Source: Streptacidiphilus pinicola (GTDB taxonomy: Bacteria > Actinomycetota > Actinomycetes > Streptomycetales > Streptomycetaceae). Taken from it: a DNA stretch of 64,000 nucleotides. Numbering within the stretch: position 1 is the stretch's first letter; each line of letters begins with the position of its first letter. The stretch is taken from assembly GCF_003258295.1 (NCBI RefSeq), contig NZ_QKYN01000007.1:1-64000 (forward strand), given 5' to 3'. Below, piece by piece: positions 7,623-15,948 of this stretch. A program made the translations under genes and the position numbers. Under the pieces are notes generated by a model that saw nothing but the letters and a program-made list of their open reading frames with translations, searched no databases and was not told where the DNA came from.

Positions 7623-9241
7623 TACTCGCTGCCGTTCGTGGTCGGCGGGTTGTTCGGCAGCCGGAGGGTGAAGACCGCGCCGACCCCGTCCGCGGAGTTG
7701 GCCGCCGTGATGGTGCCGCCGTGGATGCGTGCGTTCTCCATGGCGATCGACAGCCCGAGGCCGCTGCCCTCGGAGCGGCGGCGCGAGGCGTCCGCCTTGA
7801 AGAACCGGTCGAAGACGTGCGGCAGCACGTCCTCGGGGATGCCCGGGCCGCCGTCGGCGACCTCGACGACCAGCCAGTCGCCGTCCCCGTCGGACTCCTC
7901 GCGGGCACGGACCCGGACCGGCGAGCCGCCGTGCTTCAGCGCGTTGCCGATCAGGTTGGCCAGCACCACGTCGATGCGGCGCGGGTCCACCCGTGCCACC
8001 AGGCCGCGCGGCGCGTCCAGCTCCACCGCGTCCAGCCAGGCCCGGGCGTCGATGGTGGAGGTGATCAGGTCGGCGATGTCGACCTCGTCGACGACGACCT
8101 TGGCGGTACCCGCGTCGAAGCGGGTCACCTCCATCAGGTTCTCCACCAGCTCGGTGAGCCGGCGCGTCTCGCTGACGACCAGTCGGACCGCGGGCTCGAT
8201 CATCGGATCGAGGGCGTCCGCCTCGTCCTCCAGGATGTCCGTGACGGCCGTCATCGCGGTCAGCGGGGTGCGCAGCTCATGGGACATGTCGGCGACGAAG
8301 CGGCGGCTGGCGTGCTCGCGCGCGCTCAGCTCGTCGACCTGCGCCTCCAGGGCTGCCGCCGTGTGGTTGAACGTCCGTGACAGCTCGGCCAGTTCGTCCT
8401 GTCCGGTGACCTCCAGCCGGGTGTCGAGGTTGCCCTCGCCCAGCCGGCGCGCGGCCTCCGCGAGGCGCGCCACCGGACGCAGCACCGTCGCCGCCGCGGC
8501 CTGGGCCAGCAGCGCCGCCCCGACCAGGGCCAGCAGTGTCGCGATACCCAGGGACCAGGCCAGGGAGTTGAGATCACGCTGCTCGTCGTCGAGCGACTTG
8601 AACATGTACGCCGTCGGCCCGTTCGGCAGCACCCTGGTGCCGCCGATCAGGTAGGGCACGCCGTCGAGGTTCACCCGCTGCCAGAACAGGTGGTACTGGC
8701 CCGGCGCCGTGGTGCAGTGCGCGCACGGCTGCTCCACCTGCTGCTTCAGCACGGCGGGCACGGTCGCGGCCGTGTAGCGGGAGCCCTGCGACGTGACCGT
8801 GCAGGTCGGCGAGGTCATCGACACCCCATAGCGCAGCCCGGTGGTGGCCACGACGTTCGCGGCCAGCTGCAGGTCCTGGCAGCTCGGCTCCAGCGGCAGC
8901 GCCGTGATGGTGCGGTCCAGCTGGTTGCGGAAGTCAGCCAGCGCCGTGTCCTGGGTGCGCTTGAGCACCGCGTCGCGGTTGAGCCAGTAGGCGATGCCCG
9001 AGGACGAGACCGCCGCCGCCAGGGCGACGACCGCGCAGACGGCGATCATCCTTATCCGGAGCGAGGTCAGCCGCAGCCGCCGGGCCAGCCAGCTGGCGCG
9101 CGGGTGCGCGGAACGGGCCTCGGCGCCGGGCGTGGTGACGTTGCCGTCGCCGTCCTCGACGCCGTGGCCGCCACGGCCGCCGGAGCGACCGGAGCGGCCG
9201 GGACGGCCGGTGGGTGCGGAGTCGGTGGAGCGGCGGGTCAT
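7622..9241 (-). CDS. afsQ2: Sensor histidine kinase AfsQ2
   Basis: 539 residues. The N-terminus is about 75 residues of polar cytoplasmic sequence, then TM1 (MIAVCAVVALAAAV), an extracytoplasmic sensor domain of about 170 residues with several cysteines, and TM2 (LGIATLLALVGAALL). The HAMP domain, the phospho-acceptor H-box SHELRTPLTAM, the N-box NLIGNALKHG and the G boxes (DGGPGIP, GSGLGLS) follow. It pairs with the response regulator upstream, whose stop overlaps this ATG. In S. coelicolor AfsQ1/Q2 act in nitrogen-responsive control of antibiotic production. Confidence 0.92.
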   Translation of the reverse strand: MTRRSTDSAPTGRPGRSGRSGGRGGHGVEDGDGNVTTPGAEARSAHPRASWLARRLRLTSLRIRMIAVCAVVALAAAVSSSGIAYWLNRDAVLKRTQDTALADFRNQLDRTITALPLEPSCQDLQLAANVVATTGLRYGVSMTSPTCTVTSQGSRYTAATVPAVLKQQVEQPCAHCTTAPGQYHLFWQRVNLDGVPYLIGGTRVLPNGPTAYMFKSLDDEQRDLNSLAWSLGIATLLALVGAALLAQAAAATVLRPVARLAEAARRLGEGNLDTRLEVTGQDELAELSRTFNHTAAALEAQVDELSAREHASRRFVADMSHELRTPLTAMTAVTDILEDEADALDPMIEPAVRLVVSETRRLTELVENLMEVTRFDAGTAKVVVDEVDIADLITSTIDARAWLDAVELDAPRGLVARVDPRRIDVVLANLIGNALKHGGSPVRVRAREESDGDGDWLVVEVADGGPGIPEDVLPHVFDRFFKADASRRRSEGSGLGLSIAMENARIHGGTITAANSADGVGAVFTLRLPNNPPTTNGSE

Positions 9242-9927
9242 CACGCCGGCGTGTCCAGGCGGTAGCCGACCCCGCGCACGGTGCGGATCAGGGTGGGAGC
9301 GGACGGCACGTCCTCCACCTTGGCCCGCAGCCGCTGGACGCACGCGTCCACCAGCCGCGAGTCGCCCAGATAGTCGTGCTCCCAGACCAGCCGCAGCAGC
9401 TGCTGCCGCGACAGCGCCTGGCCGGGCCGCCGGCTCAGCTCCAGCAGCAGCCGCAGCTCGGTCGGGGTGAGCTGCAGCTCCGCGCCGCGCTTGGTCACGG
9501 TCATCGCGTTGCGGTCGATCACCAGGTCGCCGAAGGCCGCCGAGTCCGAGCTCTCCCGCTCCCCGCGCCGCAGCACCGCGCGGATGCGCGCGTCCAGCAC
9601 GCGCGGCTGCACCGGCTTGACGACGTAGTCGTCCGCGCCGGACTCCAGCCCGACGACGACGTCGATGTCGTCGGAGCGCGCCGTCAGCAGGATGATCGGC
9701 AGCTGGTCGGTCCGGCGGATCCGCCGGCAGACCTCGAAGCCGTCGATGCCGGGCAGCATGACGTCGAGCACGATCAGGTCCGGGCGCTGCTCCTTGAAGA
9801 GCTTCAGGCCGTCCTCGCCGGAGGCGGCCACGGAGACCCGGTGACCCTGGCGGGTCAGCGCGAGCTCCAGTCCGGTACGGATCGCGTCGTCGTCCTCGAT
9901 GAGCAACAGGTGAGACACGCGGTTCAT
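9241..9927 (-). CDS. afsQ1: OmpR-family response regulator AfsQ1
   Basis: 228 residues. The receiver domain has the acidic pocket EDDD, the phospho-acceptor Asp in LIVLDVMLPG, and the switch Thr and Lys (LLTARS, VVKP). The C-terminal winged helix (residues 130-228) ends GVGYRLDTPA. ATG 9927 is used; GTG 9918 would give the shorter start I recall for the S. coelicolor protein. The stop overlaps the afsQ2 start. It is divergent from sigQ, with an AfsQ1-type box between. Confidence 0.93.
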   Translation of the reverse strand: MNRVSHLLLIEDDDAIRTGLELALTRQGHRVSVAASGEDGLKLFKEQRPDLIVLDVMLPGIDGFEVCRRIRRTDQLPIILLTARSDDIDVVVGLESGADDYVVKPVQPRVLDARIRAVLRRGERESSDSAAFGDLVIDRNAMTVTKRGAELQLTPTELRLLLELSRRPGQALSRQQLLRLVWEHDYLGDSRLVDACVQRLRAKVEDVPSAPTLIRTVRGVGYRLDTPA

Positions 9928-9990
9928 TGTGGCGCACCGCCCGCGCGGGATCGACCCTCCTGTGCGCCGGTGTGCACCGCGACGGGCTCT

Positions 9991-10006
9991 GTGACACGCC
10001 TGTGAC
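9991..10006. promoter_or_regulatory. AfsQ1 binding box in the afsQ1-sigQ intergenic region
   Basis: GTGAC-N6-GTGAC (9991-9995 and 10002-10006). This matches the published AfsQ1 consensus GTnAC-n6-GTnAC exactly and sits about 100 bp ahead of sigQ, its known type of target. Confidence 0.8.
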
Positions 10007-10109
10007 AGTCGGCGGACAGGGCCATGAAAACCCCCGGGCAGGATTTTCCATGTCGGACGGAACCAGCAGCCCGACACCGAACACCGACCGGAACCCGAGG
10101 GAGTACCCG

Positions 10110-10769
10110 ATGAACGCAGTCCTCGAGGCGCCCGCCGACAAGGCCGCCGCGACCCTGCCTCACCAGACGTACTCCGTCCGTCACCTTCACGCGGTGGGAC
10201 GCCACGAGGCGGCGTACGGTTCCTCGGGCACCTGGGAGTCGGCGAACGCCGACGACTTCACCGCCTACGTGAAGGAGCGCCGCGCGTCGCTGTACGCCAC
10301 GGCCTACCACCTCACCGGCGACCGCTTCGCGGCCGAGGACCTGCTGCAGAGCGCGCTCTTCAGCACCTACAAGGCCTGGGACCGGATCTCCGACAAGGCG
10401 GCGGTCGGCGGTTACATGCGCCGCACGATGACCAACCTGCACATCTCCGCCTGGCGCCGGCGCAAGGTCAACGAGTACCCGACCGAGGAGATGCCGGAGA
10501 CGGCGGGCGACACGGACGCCATGGGCGGCACCGAGCTGCGCACGGTCCTGTGGCAGGCGCTGGCCAAGCTTCCGGAGAACCAGCGCACGATGCTGGTGCT
10601 GCGCTACTACGAGGGCAAGACCGACCCGGAGATCGCCGACGTGATGGGGATCAGCGTCGGCACGGTCAAGAGCGGCATCTGGCGCGCCCTGCGCCGGCTC
10701 CGCGAGGACGAGACGCTGGCCTCCCGGGACGGGGACCTGGGGCACGCGTTCGGCGAGCTCGTCGCCTGA
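10110..10769 (+). CDS. sigQ: ECF sigma factor SigQ
   Basis: 219 residues. ATG 10110 follows GAGGGAG by six bases. Residues 1-50 form a variable tail. The sigma-2 region spans about 55-125 (LYATAYHLTGDRFAAEDLLQ...) and sigma-4 about 150-205 (LPENQRTMLVLRYYEGKTDPEIADVMGI, GTVKSGIWRALRRLR). This is the SigE-like subgroup without an obvious anti-sigma partner nearby. Its divergence from afsQ1 and the AfsQ1 box support control by the two-component system; in S. coelicolor SigQ opposes AfsQ1/Q2 effects on antibiotics. Confidence 0.92.
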   Translation: MNAVLEAPADKAAATLPHQTYSVRHLHAVGRHEAAYGSSGTWESANADDFTAYVKERRASLYATAYHLTGDRFAAEDLLQSALFSTYKAWDRISDKAAVGGYMRRTMTNLHISAWRRRKVNEYPTEEMPETAGDTDAMGGTELRTVLWQALAKLPENQRTMLVLRYYEGKTDPEIADVMGISVGTVKSGIWRALRRLREDETLASRDGDLGHAFGELVA

Positions 10770-10890
10770 GAGCTTTTCTGAGGGGGACGCTGCGGGTACG
10801 GGGGTGGCCCGCAGCAGCACGAGGCCTGAGCCTTGGCGTTGGGGGACGCCGGGGCTCAGGCCTTCTGTGTTTTCGGACGTTGCACCACCC

Positions 10891-11017
10891 AGGGGCGCGG
10901 GGAACTGCGCGAGAAACCACCCGGGTGCGAACGGTCCCGGCAGTTCAGGGCCCTACACCGCAGTGGGTTGCTCGCGCCCCGCGGCGGAGCCGCTGATCGC
11001 TGCGGCCTCGCGCCCCT
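10891..11017. repeat. Dispersed palindromic element, full-length copy
   Basis: The left arm AGGGGCGCGGGGAACTGCGC opens at 10891, and related complementary arms (GCTCGCGCCCC, CCTCGCGCCCCT) close at 11017. It lies between converging sigQ and the uridine-kinase-like gene. The last 21 codons of the kinase-like gene are read from it. Confidence 0.7.
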
Positions 11018-11630
11018 GACGCGCCACGCGCGCAAGGGCATCGCGGCCGTTGCACGGGGTCGCGCCGAGGTCGCGCTGGCGGGTGACCACCGCGCGCTCG
11101 GCGCGCATCAGGCGGTAGCCGCGGCGGATCAGGAACGGGACGGACTTGCGGGCTTCGCGCACGTCGCGCAGGAAGCGGCGGTAGGCCGTCGTCAGGGCGT
11201 GGTTGCGCAGGCAGATCGCATCCGCGAGCAGGCCTTCGGCCTCGCAGGCGCGGACGATCTCGGCCGCGAAGATGCCCTCGGCGATGAAGACGGGGGTGTC
11301 GACCGTCAGCATGCGGGAGCCGGCACGGCCGTTGGCCGGGATGGAGTAGATCGGGACGTCCGCCGCACCCGTGTCACAGAGCGCGCGGATGGCGCTGACC
11401 GCCTCGTCGGAGTGCCAGGACCGCGGGTCGTCCCAGTCGACGCTGCCGTCGTGGAGCCGTGGCAGGGTCGGGTCGTCGCCGTCCTTGTAGAAGTCGTCGA
11501 GCTGGAGCACTGGGAGCCCGGCGCGCTCGGCGAGGGTGGACTTGCCGGAACCGGAGGGGCCGCAGAGGAGGATGACGCGGGCCGGGGAAGGGTTCACGGA
11601 AGAGGTAGCCACGGGACACCAGTGTGACAT
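10953..11630 (-). CDS. Uridine kinase-like P-loop protein
   Basis: 225 residues with ATG 11630 as start. The Walker A motif GPSGSGKST is at about residues 24-32. DDFYKDGDD and VDWDDPRSW match the substrate-binding part of uridine/cytidine kinase-like proteins, and FIAEGIFAAE is the Walker B region. It probably phosphorylates a nucleoside or a related small molecule, consistent with the nucleoside genes nearby. The C-terminal 20 or so residues (GREAAAISGSAAGREQPTAV) derive from the dispersed repeat and are unlikely to be part of the fold. Confidence 0.8.
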   Translation of the reverse strand: MSHWCPVATSSVNPSPARVILLCGPSGSGKSTLAERAGLPVLQLDDFYKDGDDPTLPRLHDGSVDWDDPRSWHSDEAVSAIRALCDTGAADVPIYSIPANGRAGSRMLTVDTPVFIAEGIFAAEIVRACEAEGLLADAICLRNHALTTAYRRFLRDVREARKSVPFLIRRGYRLMRAERAVVTRQRDLGATPCNGRDALARVARQGREAAAISGSAAGREQPTAV

Positions 11631-11696
11631 CCGAAAGCAGCGAACGGGCACGTGCTCACGGCGAGAGAGCACGTGCCCGTGTCAGTGAGGGGAGAC

Positions 11697-12602
11697 TCAC
11701 ATCCCCATCGGGTGCCAGACCGTCTTGGTCTCCAGGAAGGTCAGCAGGCGGTCCGTCCCCGGCGCGGTCGTCCAGTCGTAGGACGCCGACTCCGGGCGCA
11801 GGACGCGCTTGAGCGTGTCCGCTGCCGCCGTCTCCAGGGACTTGGCCGAGGCCGGGCCCTCGTCCGCCACCACGCCGGACAGGTCCAGCGCGTTGACGTC
11901 GGCGTGGGAGGCCAGCGTCGGGGCGATGTCCTCGGTGCGGCCGGAGATCAGGTTGACCACGCCGCCCGGCAGGTCGGAGGTGGCCAGCACCTCGCCGAGT
12001 GACAGGCCCGGGAGCGGGGCGCCCGGGGCCAGGGCGACCACGGCGGTGTTGCCCGTCGCGACGACGGGCGCCAGCACCGAGACGAGGCCCAGCAGCGAGA
12101 AGCCGTGGCCGCTCTGCGGGGCGACCACGCCGACGACGCCCGTCGGCTCCGGGGTGGAGAGGTTGAAGTACGGGCCGGCGACCGGGTTGGCGTTGCCCGC
12201 GATCTGGGCGACCTTGTCCGTCCAGCCCGCGTACCAGACCAGGCGGTCGACGGCGGCGTCGACGAGCGGCGCCGCCTTCTTCGCCGTCAGGCCCTCGGAC
12301 AGCGCGACCTCGGCGATGTACTGCTCGCGGCGGCCCTGGAGCATCTCGGCCGCGCGGTAGAGGATCTGGCCGCGGTTGTACGCGGTCGCGCCCGACCAGC
12401 CGCCGAAGGCCTTGCGCGCGGCGGAGACCGCGTCGCGGGTGTCCTTGCGGGTGCCCTGGGGGGCGTTGGCGAGCCACTCGCCGGACTTGCGGTCGGTCAC
12501 CTCGTACACCCGTCCGCTCTCGGAGCGCGGGAACTTGCCGCCGACGAAGAGCTTGTAGGTCTTGTAGACGTCCAGGCGGAGTGCCGTCGTGGGCTCAGAC
12601 AT
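11697..12602 (-). CDS. Aldehyde dehydrogenase-like protein lacking the catalytic residues
   Basis: 301 residues. It resembles the NAD-binding half of aldehyde dehydrogenases (YKLFVGGKFPRSESGR, GVVGVVAPQSGHGFSLL, VATGNTAVVALAP). The family's ELGGK glutamate motif is replaced by LDLSGVVADEG, and there is no GQxC cysteine or C-terminal oligomerisation region. The gene starts eight bases inside the end of a full-length dehydrogenase gene, so the two are co-translated. From memory, S. coelicolor has the same pair, which argues for a retained non-catalytic partner over random decay. Confidence 0.75.
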   Translation of the reverse strand: MSEPTTALRLDVYKTYKLFVGGKFPRSESGRVYEVTDRKSGEWLANAPQGTRKDTRDAVSAARKAFGGWSGATAYNRGQILYRAAEMLQGRREQYIAEVALSEGLTAKKAAPLVDAAVDRLVWYAGWTDKVAQIAGNANPVAGPYFNLSTPEPTGVVGVVAPQSGHGFSLLGLVSVLAPVVATGNTAVVALAPGAPLPGLSLGEVLATSDLPGGVVNLISGRTEDIAPTLASHADVNALDLSGVVADEGPASAKSLETAAADTLKRVLRPESASYDWTTAPGTDRLLTFLETKTVWHPMGM

Positions 12603-14031
12603 CGAGGTAGGCCTCCAGACCGTGGCGACCGCCTTCGCGGCCGTAGCCCGACTCCTTGTAGCCGCCGAAGGGCGAGGTCGGGTCGAACTTGTTGAAGGTG
12701 TTGGACCACACCACGCCGGCGCGGAGCTTGCTCGCCATCCACAGGATGCGCGAGCCCTTCTCGGTCCAGATGCCGGCCGACAGCCCGTAGGGGGTGTTGT
12801 TGGCCTTGGCGACGGCCTCCTCCGGGGTGCGGAAGGTCAGCACCGACAGCACCGGGCCGAAGATCTCCTCGCGGGCGATCCGGTGGGTGGCGGAGACGTT
12901 GCTGAACACCGTCGGGGCGAACCAGTAGCCGGCGGACGGCAGCTCGCAGGCGGGGGACCAGCGCTCGGCGCCCTCGGCCTCACCGGCGGCGGTCAGCTCC
13001 TGGATCCGCGCGAGCTGCGCGGCGGAGTTGATGGCGCCGATGTCGGTGTTCTTGTCCAGCGGGTCGCCGACGCGCAGCGTCGACATGCGGCGCTTGAGGG
13101 CGTCCATGACGTCGTCGTGGACAGACTCCTGGACCAGCAGGCGCGAGCCCGCGCAGCAGACGTGGCCCTGGTTGAAGAAGATGCCGTCGACGATGCCCTC
13201 GACCGCCTGGTCGATCGGCGCGTCGTCGAAGACGATGTTCGCGGCCTTGCCGCCGAGCTCCAGCGAGAGACGCTTGGTCGTCCCGGCCAGGGTGCGGGCG
13301 ATGGCGCGGCCGACCTCGGTCGAGCCGGTGAAGGCGACCTTGTCGATCTCGGGGTGCGCGGTCAGCGCGGCGCCGGTGCGGCCGTCACCGGTGATGATGT
13401 TGACGACGCCCTTGGGCAGCCCCGCCTGGCGGCAGATCTCCGCGAAGCGGAGCGCGGTCAGCGGGGTGGTCTCGGCGGGCTTGAGGACGACCGTGTTGCC
13501 GGTGGCCAGCGCCGGGGCGATCTTCCACGCCAGCATCAGCAGCGGGAAGTTCCACGGGATGACCTGGGCGGCCACGCCCACCGGGCGCGGGTTGGACCCG
13601 TAGCCGGCGAACTCCAGCTTGTCGGCCCAGCCGGCGTAGTAGAAGAAGTGCGCGGCGACCAGCGGCAGGTCGACGTCGCGGGTCTCCTTGATCGGCTTGC
13701 CGTTGTCGATCGACTCCAGGACGGCCAGCTCGCGCGAGCGCTCCTGGATGATCCGGGCGATGCGGAACAGGTACTTGCCGCGCTCGGCGCCGGGCAGGGC
13801 GGACCAGGAGGTGAACGCCTTGCGGGCGGCGGCGACGGCGCGGTCCACGTCGGCCTCGGTGCCCTGGGCGAACTCGGCGAGGACCTCCTCGGTCGAGGGG
13901 TCGATCGTCTTGAGCGCCTCGGAGCCGGTGGACTCGACGAACTCGCCGTCGATGAAGTGCCCGTACGTCGAGGCGATGTCGCCGGCGGCGGCGCGCGACT
14001 CGGGCGCGGGGGCGTAGTCGAACAGTGCCAT
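12595..14031 (-). CDS. NAD-dependent aldehyde dehydrogenase
   Basis: 478 residues, full length for the family. Visible are IPWNFPLLMLAWKIAPALA, the NAD-site GSTEVGRAI, the catalytic Glu in LELGGKAANIV, and the Cys pair in NQGHVCCAGSR. It lies five bases after deoC on the same strand. DeoC releases acetaldehyde, so oxidation of acetaldehyde to acetate is the likely reaction; this comes from the operon, and the specificity itself is unproven. Confidence 0.88.
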   Translation of the reverse strand: MALFDYAPAPESRAAAGDIASTYGHFIDGEFVESTGSEALKTIDPSTEEVLAEFAQGTEADVDRAVAAARKAFTSWSALPGAERGKYLFRIARIIQERSRELAVLESIDNGKPIKETRDVDLPLVAAHFFYYAGWADKLEFAGYGSNPRPVGVAAQVIPWNFPLLMLAWKIAPALATGNTVVLKPAETTPLTALRFAEICRQAGLPKGVVNIITGDGRTGAALTAHPEIDKVAFTGSTEVGRAIARTLAGTTKRLSLELGGKAANIVFDDAPIDQAVEGIVDGIFFNQGHVCCAGSRLLVQESVHDDVMDALKRRMSTLRVGDPLDKNTDIGAINSAAQLARIQELTAAGEAEGAERWSPACELPSAGYWFAPTVFSNVSATHRIAREEIFGPVLSVLTFRTPEEAVAKANNTPYGLSAGIWTEKGSRILWMASKLRAGVVWSNTFNKFDPTSPFGGYKESGYGREGGRHGLEAYLDV

Positions 14032-14036
14032 GGTGA

Positions 14037-15014
14037 TCAGTCCACCGTCACGTAGTCGGGACCGGAGTAGCGGCCGGAGGCCAGCTTCTGCCGCTGCATC
14101 AGCAGGTCGTTGAGCAGGCTGGAGGCACCGAACCGGAACCAGTCCGGGGAGAGCCAGTCGTCACCGAGGATCTCGTTCACCATGACCAGGTACTTCATGG
14201 CGTCCTTGGTGGTACGGATACCCCCTGCGGGCTTCACTCCCACCTGGACGCCGGTGGCGTTGCGGAAGTCGCGCACGGCCTCCATCAGCACCAGCGTGTT
14301 GGCGGGCGTCGCGTTGACGGCGACCTTGCCGGTGGAGGTCTTGATGAAGTCGGCCCCGGCCAGCATCGCCAGCCAGGAGGCGCGGCGGATGTTGTCGTAG
14401 GTGACGAGCTCGCCGGTCTCGAAGATCACCTTGAGGTGGGCGGCGGTGCCGTCCGGGCGTTCGCACGCCTTCTTGATCTCGGCGATCAGCTCGTAGATCT
14501 CCAGGTACCGGCCGGAGAGGAAGGCTCCCCGGTCGATCACCATGTCGACCTCGTCGGCCCCGGCGGCGACGGCCTCGGCGGTGTCGGCCAGCTTGACCGG
14601 CAGCCCGGCCCGGCCGGAGGGGAAGGCGGTGGCCACGGCGGCGACGTTGATCGGCGCGCCGCCGAGGGCCTCCTTGGCGAAGGGGACCATGTCCGGGTAG
14701 ACGCAGACGGCCGCGGTGTGCGGGACGTCCGGGTTCCCGGGGTCGGGGTTCTTGGCCTTCTGGCAGAGCGAGCGCACCTTGCCGGGGGTGTCCGCACCCT
14801 CCAGCGTGGTGAGGTCGATCATGGAGATGGCCAGATCGATGGCGTAGGCCTTGGCGGTCGTCTTGATCGACCGCGTGCCGAGCCCGGCGGCGCGAGCCTG
14901 CAGGCCGACGGCGTCGATGCCGGGCAGCCCGTGCAGGAAGCGACGCAGGGACGCCTCGGAGGAGGCGACCTCGGCCAAGCCGCTGGCGGAGAGGGAGGAG
15001 GAGGACATGCTCAC
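14037..15014 (-). CDS. deoC: Deoxyribose-phosphate aldolase
   Basis: About 325 residues. Splits 2-deoxyribose-5-phosphate into glyceraldehyde-3-phosphate and acetaldehyde. The Schiff-base lysine lies in FIKTSTGK and the second catalytic lysine in GVKPAGGIRT. The N-terminus is about 60 residues longer than the E. coli enzyme, as in other actinobacteria. Start: GTG 15014 lies six bases after TATGCT, matching a leaderless promoter; ATG 15008 is two codons downstream. A longer reading from ATG 15050 would run through the operator and is rejected. First gene of deoC-aldehyde dehydrogenase-dehydrogenase-like operon. Confidence 0.92.
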   Translation of the reverse strand: MSMSSSSLSASGLAEVASSEASLRRFLHGLPGIDAVGLQARAAGLGTRSIKTTAKAYAIDLAISMIDLTTLEGADTPGKVRSLCQKAKNPDPGNPDVPHTAAVCVYPDMVPFAKEALGGAPINVAAVATAFPSGRAGLPVKLADTAEAVAAGADEVDMVIDRGAFLSGRYLEIYELIAEIKKACERPDGTAAHLKVIFETGELVTYDNIRRASWLAMLAGADFIKTSTGKVAVNATPANTLVLMEAVRDFRNATGVQVGVKPAGGIRTTKDAMKYLVMVNEILGDDWLSPDWFRFGASSLLNDLLMQRQKLASGRYSGPDYVTVD

Positions 15015-15039
15015 CAGCGCAGCATATCTACACGCGTAG
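15015..15039 (-). promoter_or_regulatory. Nucleoside-regulon operator and promoter of deoC
   Basis: Reading the minus strand, CTACGCGTGTAG (15039-15028) is followed by one base, then the -10 hexamer TATGCT, six bases, and the GTG start. The operator differs from the add site at one position. Confidence 0.7.
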
Positions 15040-15142
15040 CGTTTCGTCATGGGGGCGTCCGTGTGACTTTGACCGGCTGATGCGAGAACGAGACCGGCCC
15101 CTCCCGTGGTGAACGGCCTGAACTGCGGCAGAATCGGTGACC

Positions 15143-15808
15143 ATGAGCGACACCCCGGCCCGTGAGAACACGGCCCCTACGTTTCAGGACAAGGTCTACC
15201 GCAGCGGGGGCGGCATCGTCGGCGGCGTCCTGCTCCTGGCCCTGCTCCTCTGGCTCTGCATCGACGCGATGGTCCGCGGCGCGGGCACCGCGCCCGGCCT
15301 CGCGGCGGCGGTGCTCGTCCTGGGCATCCCGCTGATCTGTGCCTTCACCCTGTGGCCCCAGGTCCGCGCGGGCGCGGACCGGCTGCTGGTGCGCAACCCC
15401 TTCCGCACGATCGAGACCCGCTGGGACGGCGTGGAGTCCCTGTCGGCCGCGCTCTCCGTGGAGCTGCGCGCGGGCGGGCACAAGTTCGTCATCTGGGCGC
15501 TGCCGGTCTCACTCCGTCAGCGGAAGCGCGCGTCCCGGCGCGCGATGATCGACACCGGCGACCGCGCGACGGTCTCCCGCACCCCGCGCCCCTCCCTCTT
15601 CGGCGCGCCGGCCACGGCGTCGACCGGCCCGACGGCCGCCTACGCGGACAAGGCGGTGGACGAACTCAACGAGCGCGTGACCGCGTACCGCGAGGAGCTG
15701 GCCGCGGATGCGGGCGAGCCGGAGGTCAAGGTCCGCTGGACGTGGTGGATCATCGCCCCGATGGTGGCTGGCGCGGCGACCCTGATCATCCTGCTCGCCG
15801 TCGGCTGA
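15143..15808 (+). CDS. Membrane protein with PH-like region
   Basis: 221 residues. TM1 and TM2 (about 25-47 and 53-75: VGGVLLLALLLWLCI, AAAVLVLGIPLICAF), then a segment reading LLVRNPFRTIETRWDGVESLSAALSVEL, which resembles the bacterial PH domain signature. A polar loop and a terminal TM (WWIIAPMVAGAATLIILL) follow. ATG 15143 is chosen; GTG 15137 is in frame two codons earlier. It diverges from deoC and ends at a copy of the dispersed repeat. Function unknown. Confidence 0.75.
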   Translation: MSDTPARENTAPTFQDKVYRSGGGIVGGVLLLALLLWLCIDAMVRGAGTAPGLAAAVLVLGIPLICAFTLWPQVRAGADRLLVRNPFRTIETRWDGVESLSAALSVELRAGGHKFVIWALPVSLRQRKRASRRAMIDTGDRATVSRTPRPSLFGAPATASTGPTAAYADKAVDELNERVTAYREELAADAGEPEVKVRWTWWIIAPMVAGAATLIILLAVG

Positions 15809-15816
15809 GCCCCGTC

Positions 15817-15935
15817 AGGGGCGCGGGGCTCTGCTTGATTAACTGCCTGCGCGAGAAACCACTGACATGCGGATGGCTCTGCGCGTTGAGGACCATCTGG
15901 CTCGGGTGGCTTGTCGCGCAGTTCCTCGCGCCCCT
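15817..15935. repeat. Dispersed palindromic element, full-length copy
   Basis: Left end AGGGGCGCGGGG (15817), right end TCGCGCAGTTCCTCGCGCCC ending at 15935. The inner parts GCGAGAAACCACTGACATGC and GGGTGGCTTGTC repeat those in the 22494 copy. It lies between two converging genes. Confidence 0.8.
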
Positions 15936-15948
15936 CAAGGTGTTGCAA

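Noticed and set aside
12589-14055. Open frame opposite the aldehyde dehydrogenase
   Set aside because: It is the exact complement of a conserved enzyme gene and has no ribosome site.
15015-15050. Longer N-terminus of DeoC from ATG 15050
   Set aside because: It would translate through the operator and -10 box; GTG 15014 fits the leaderless promoter.
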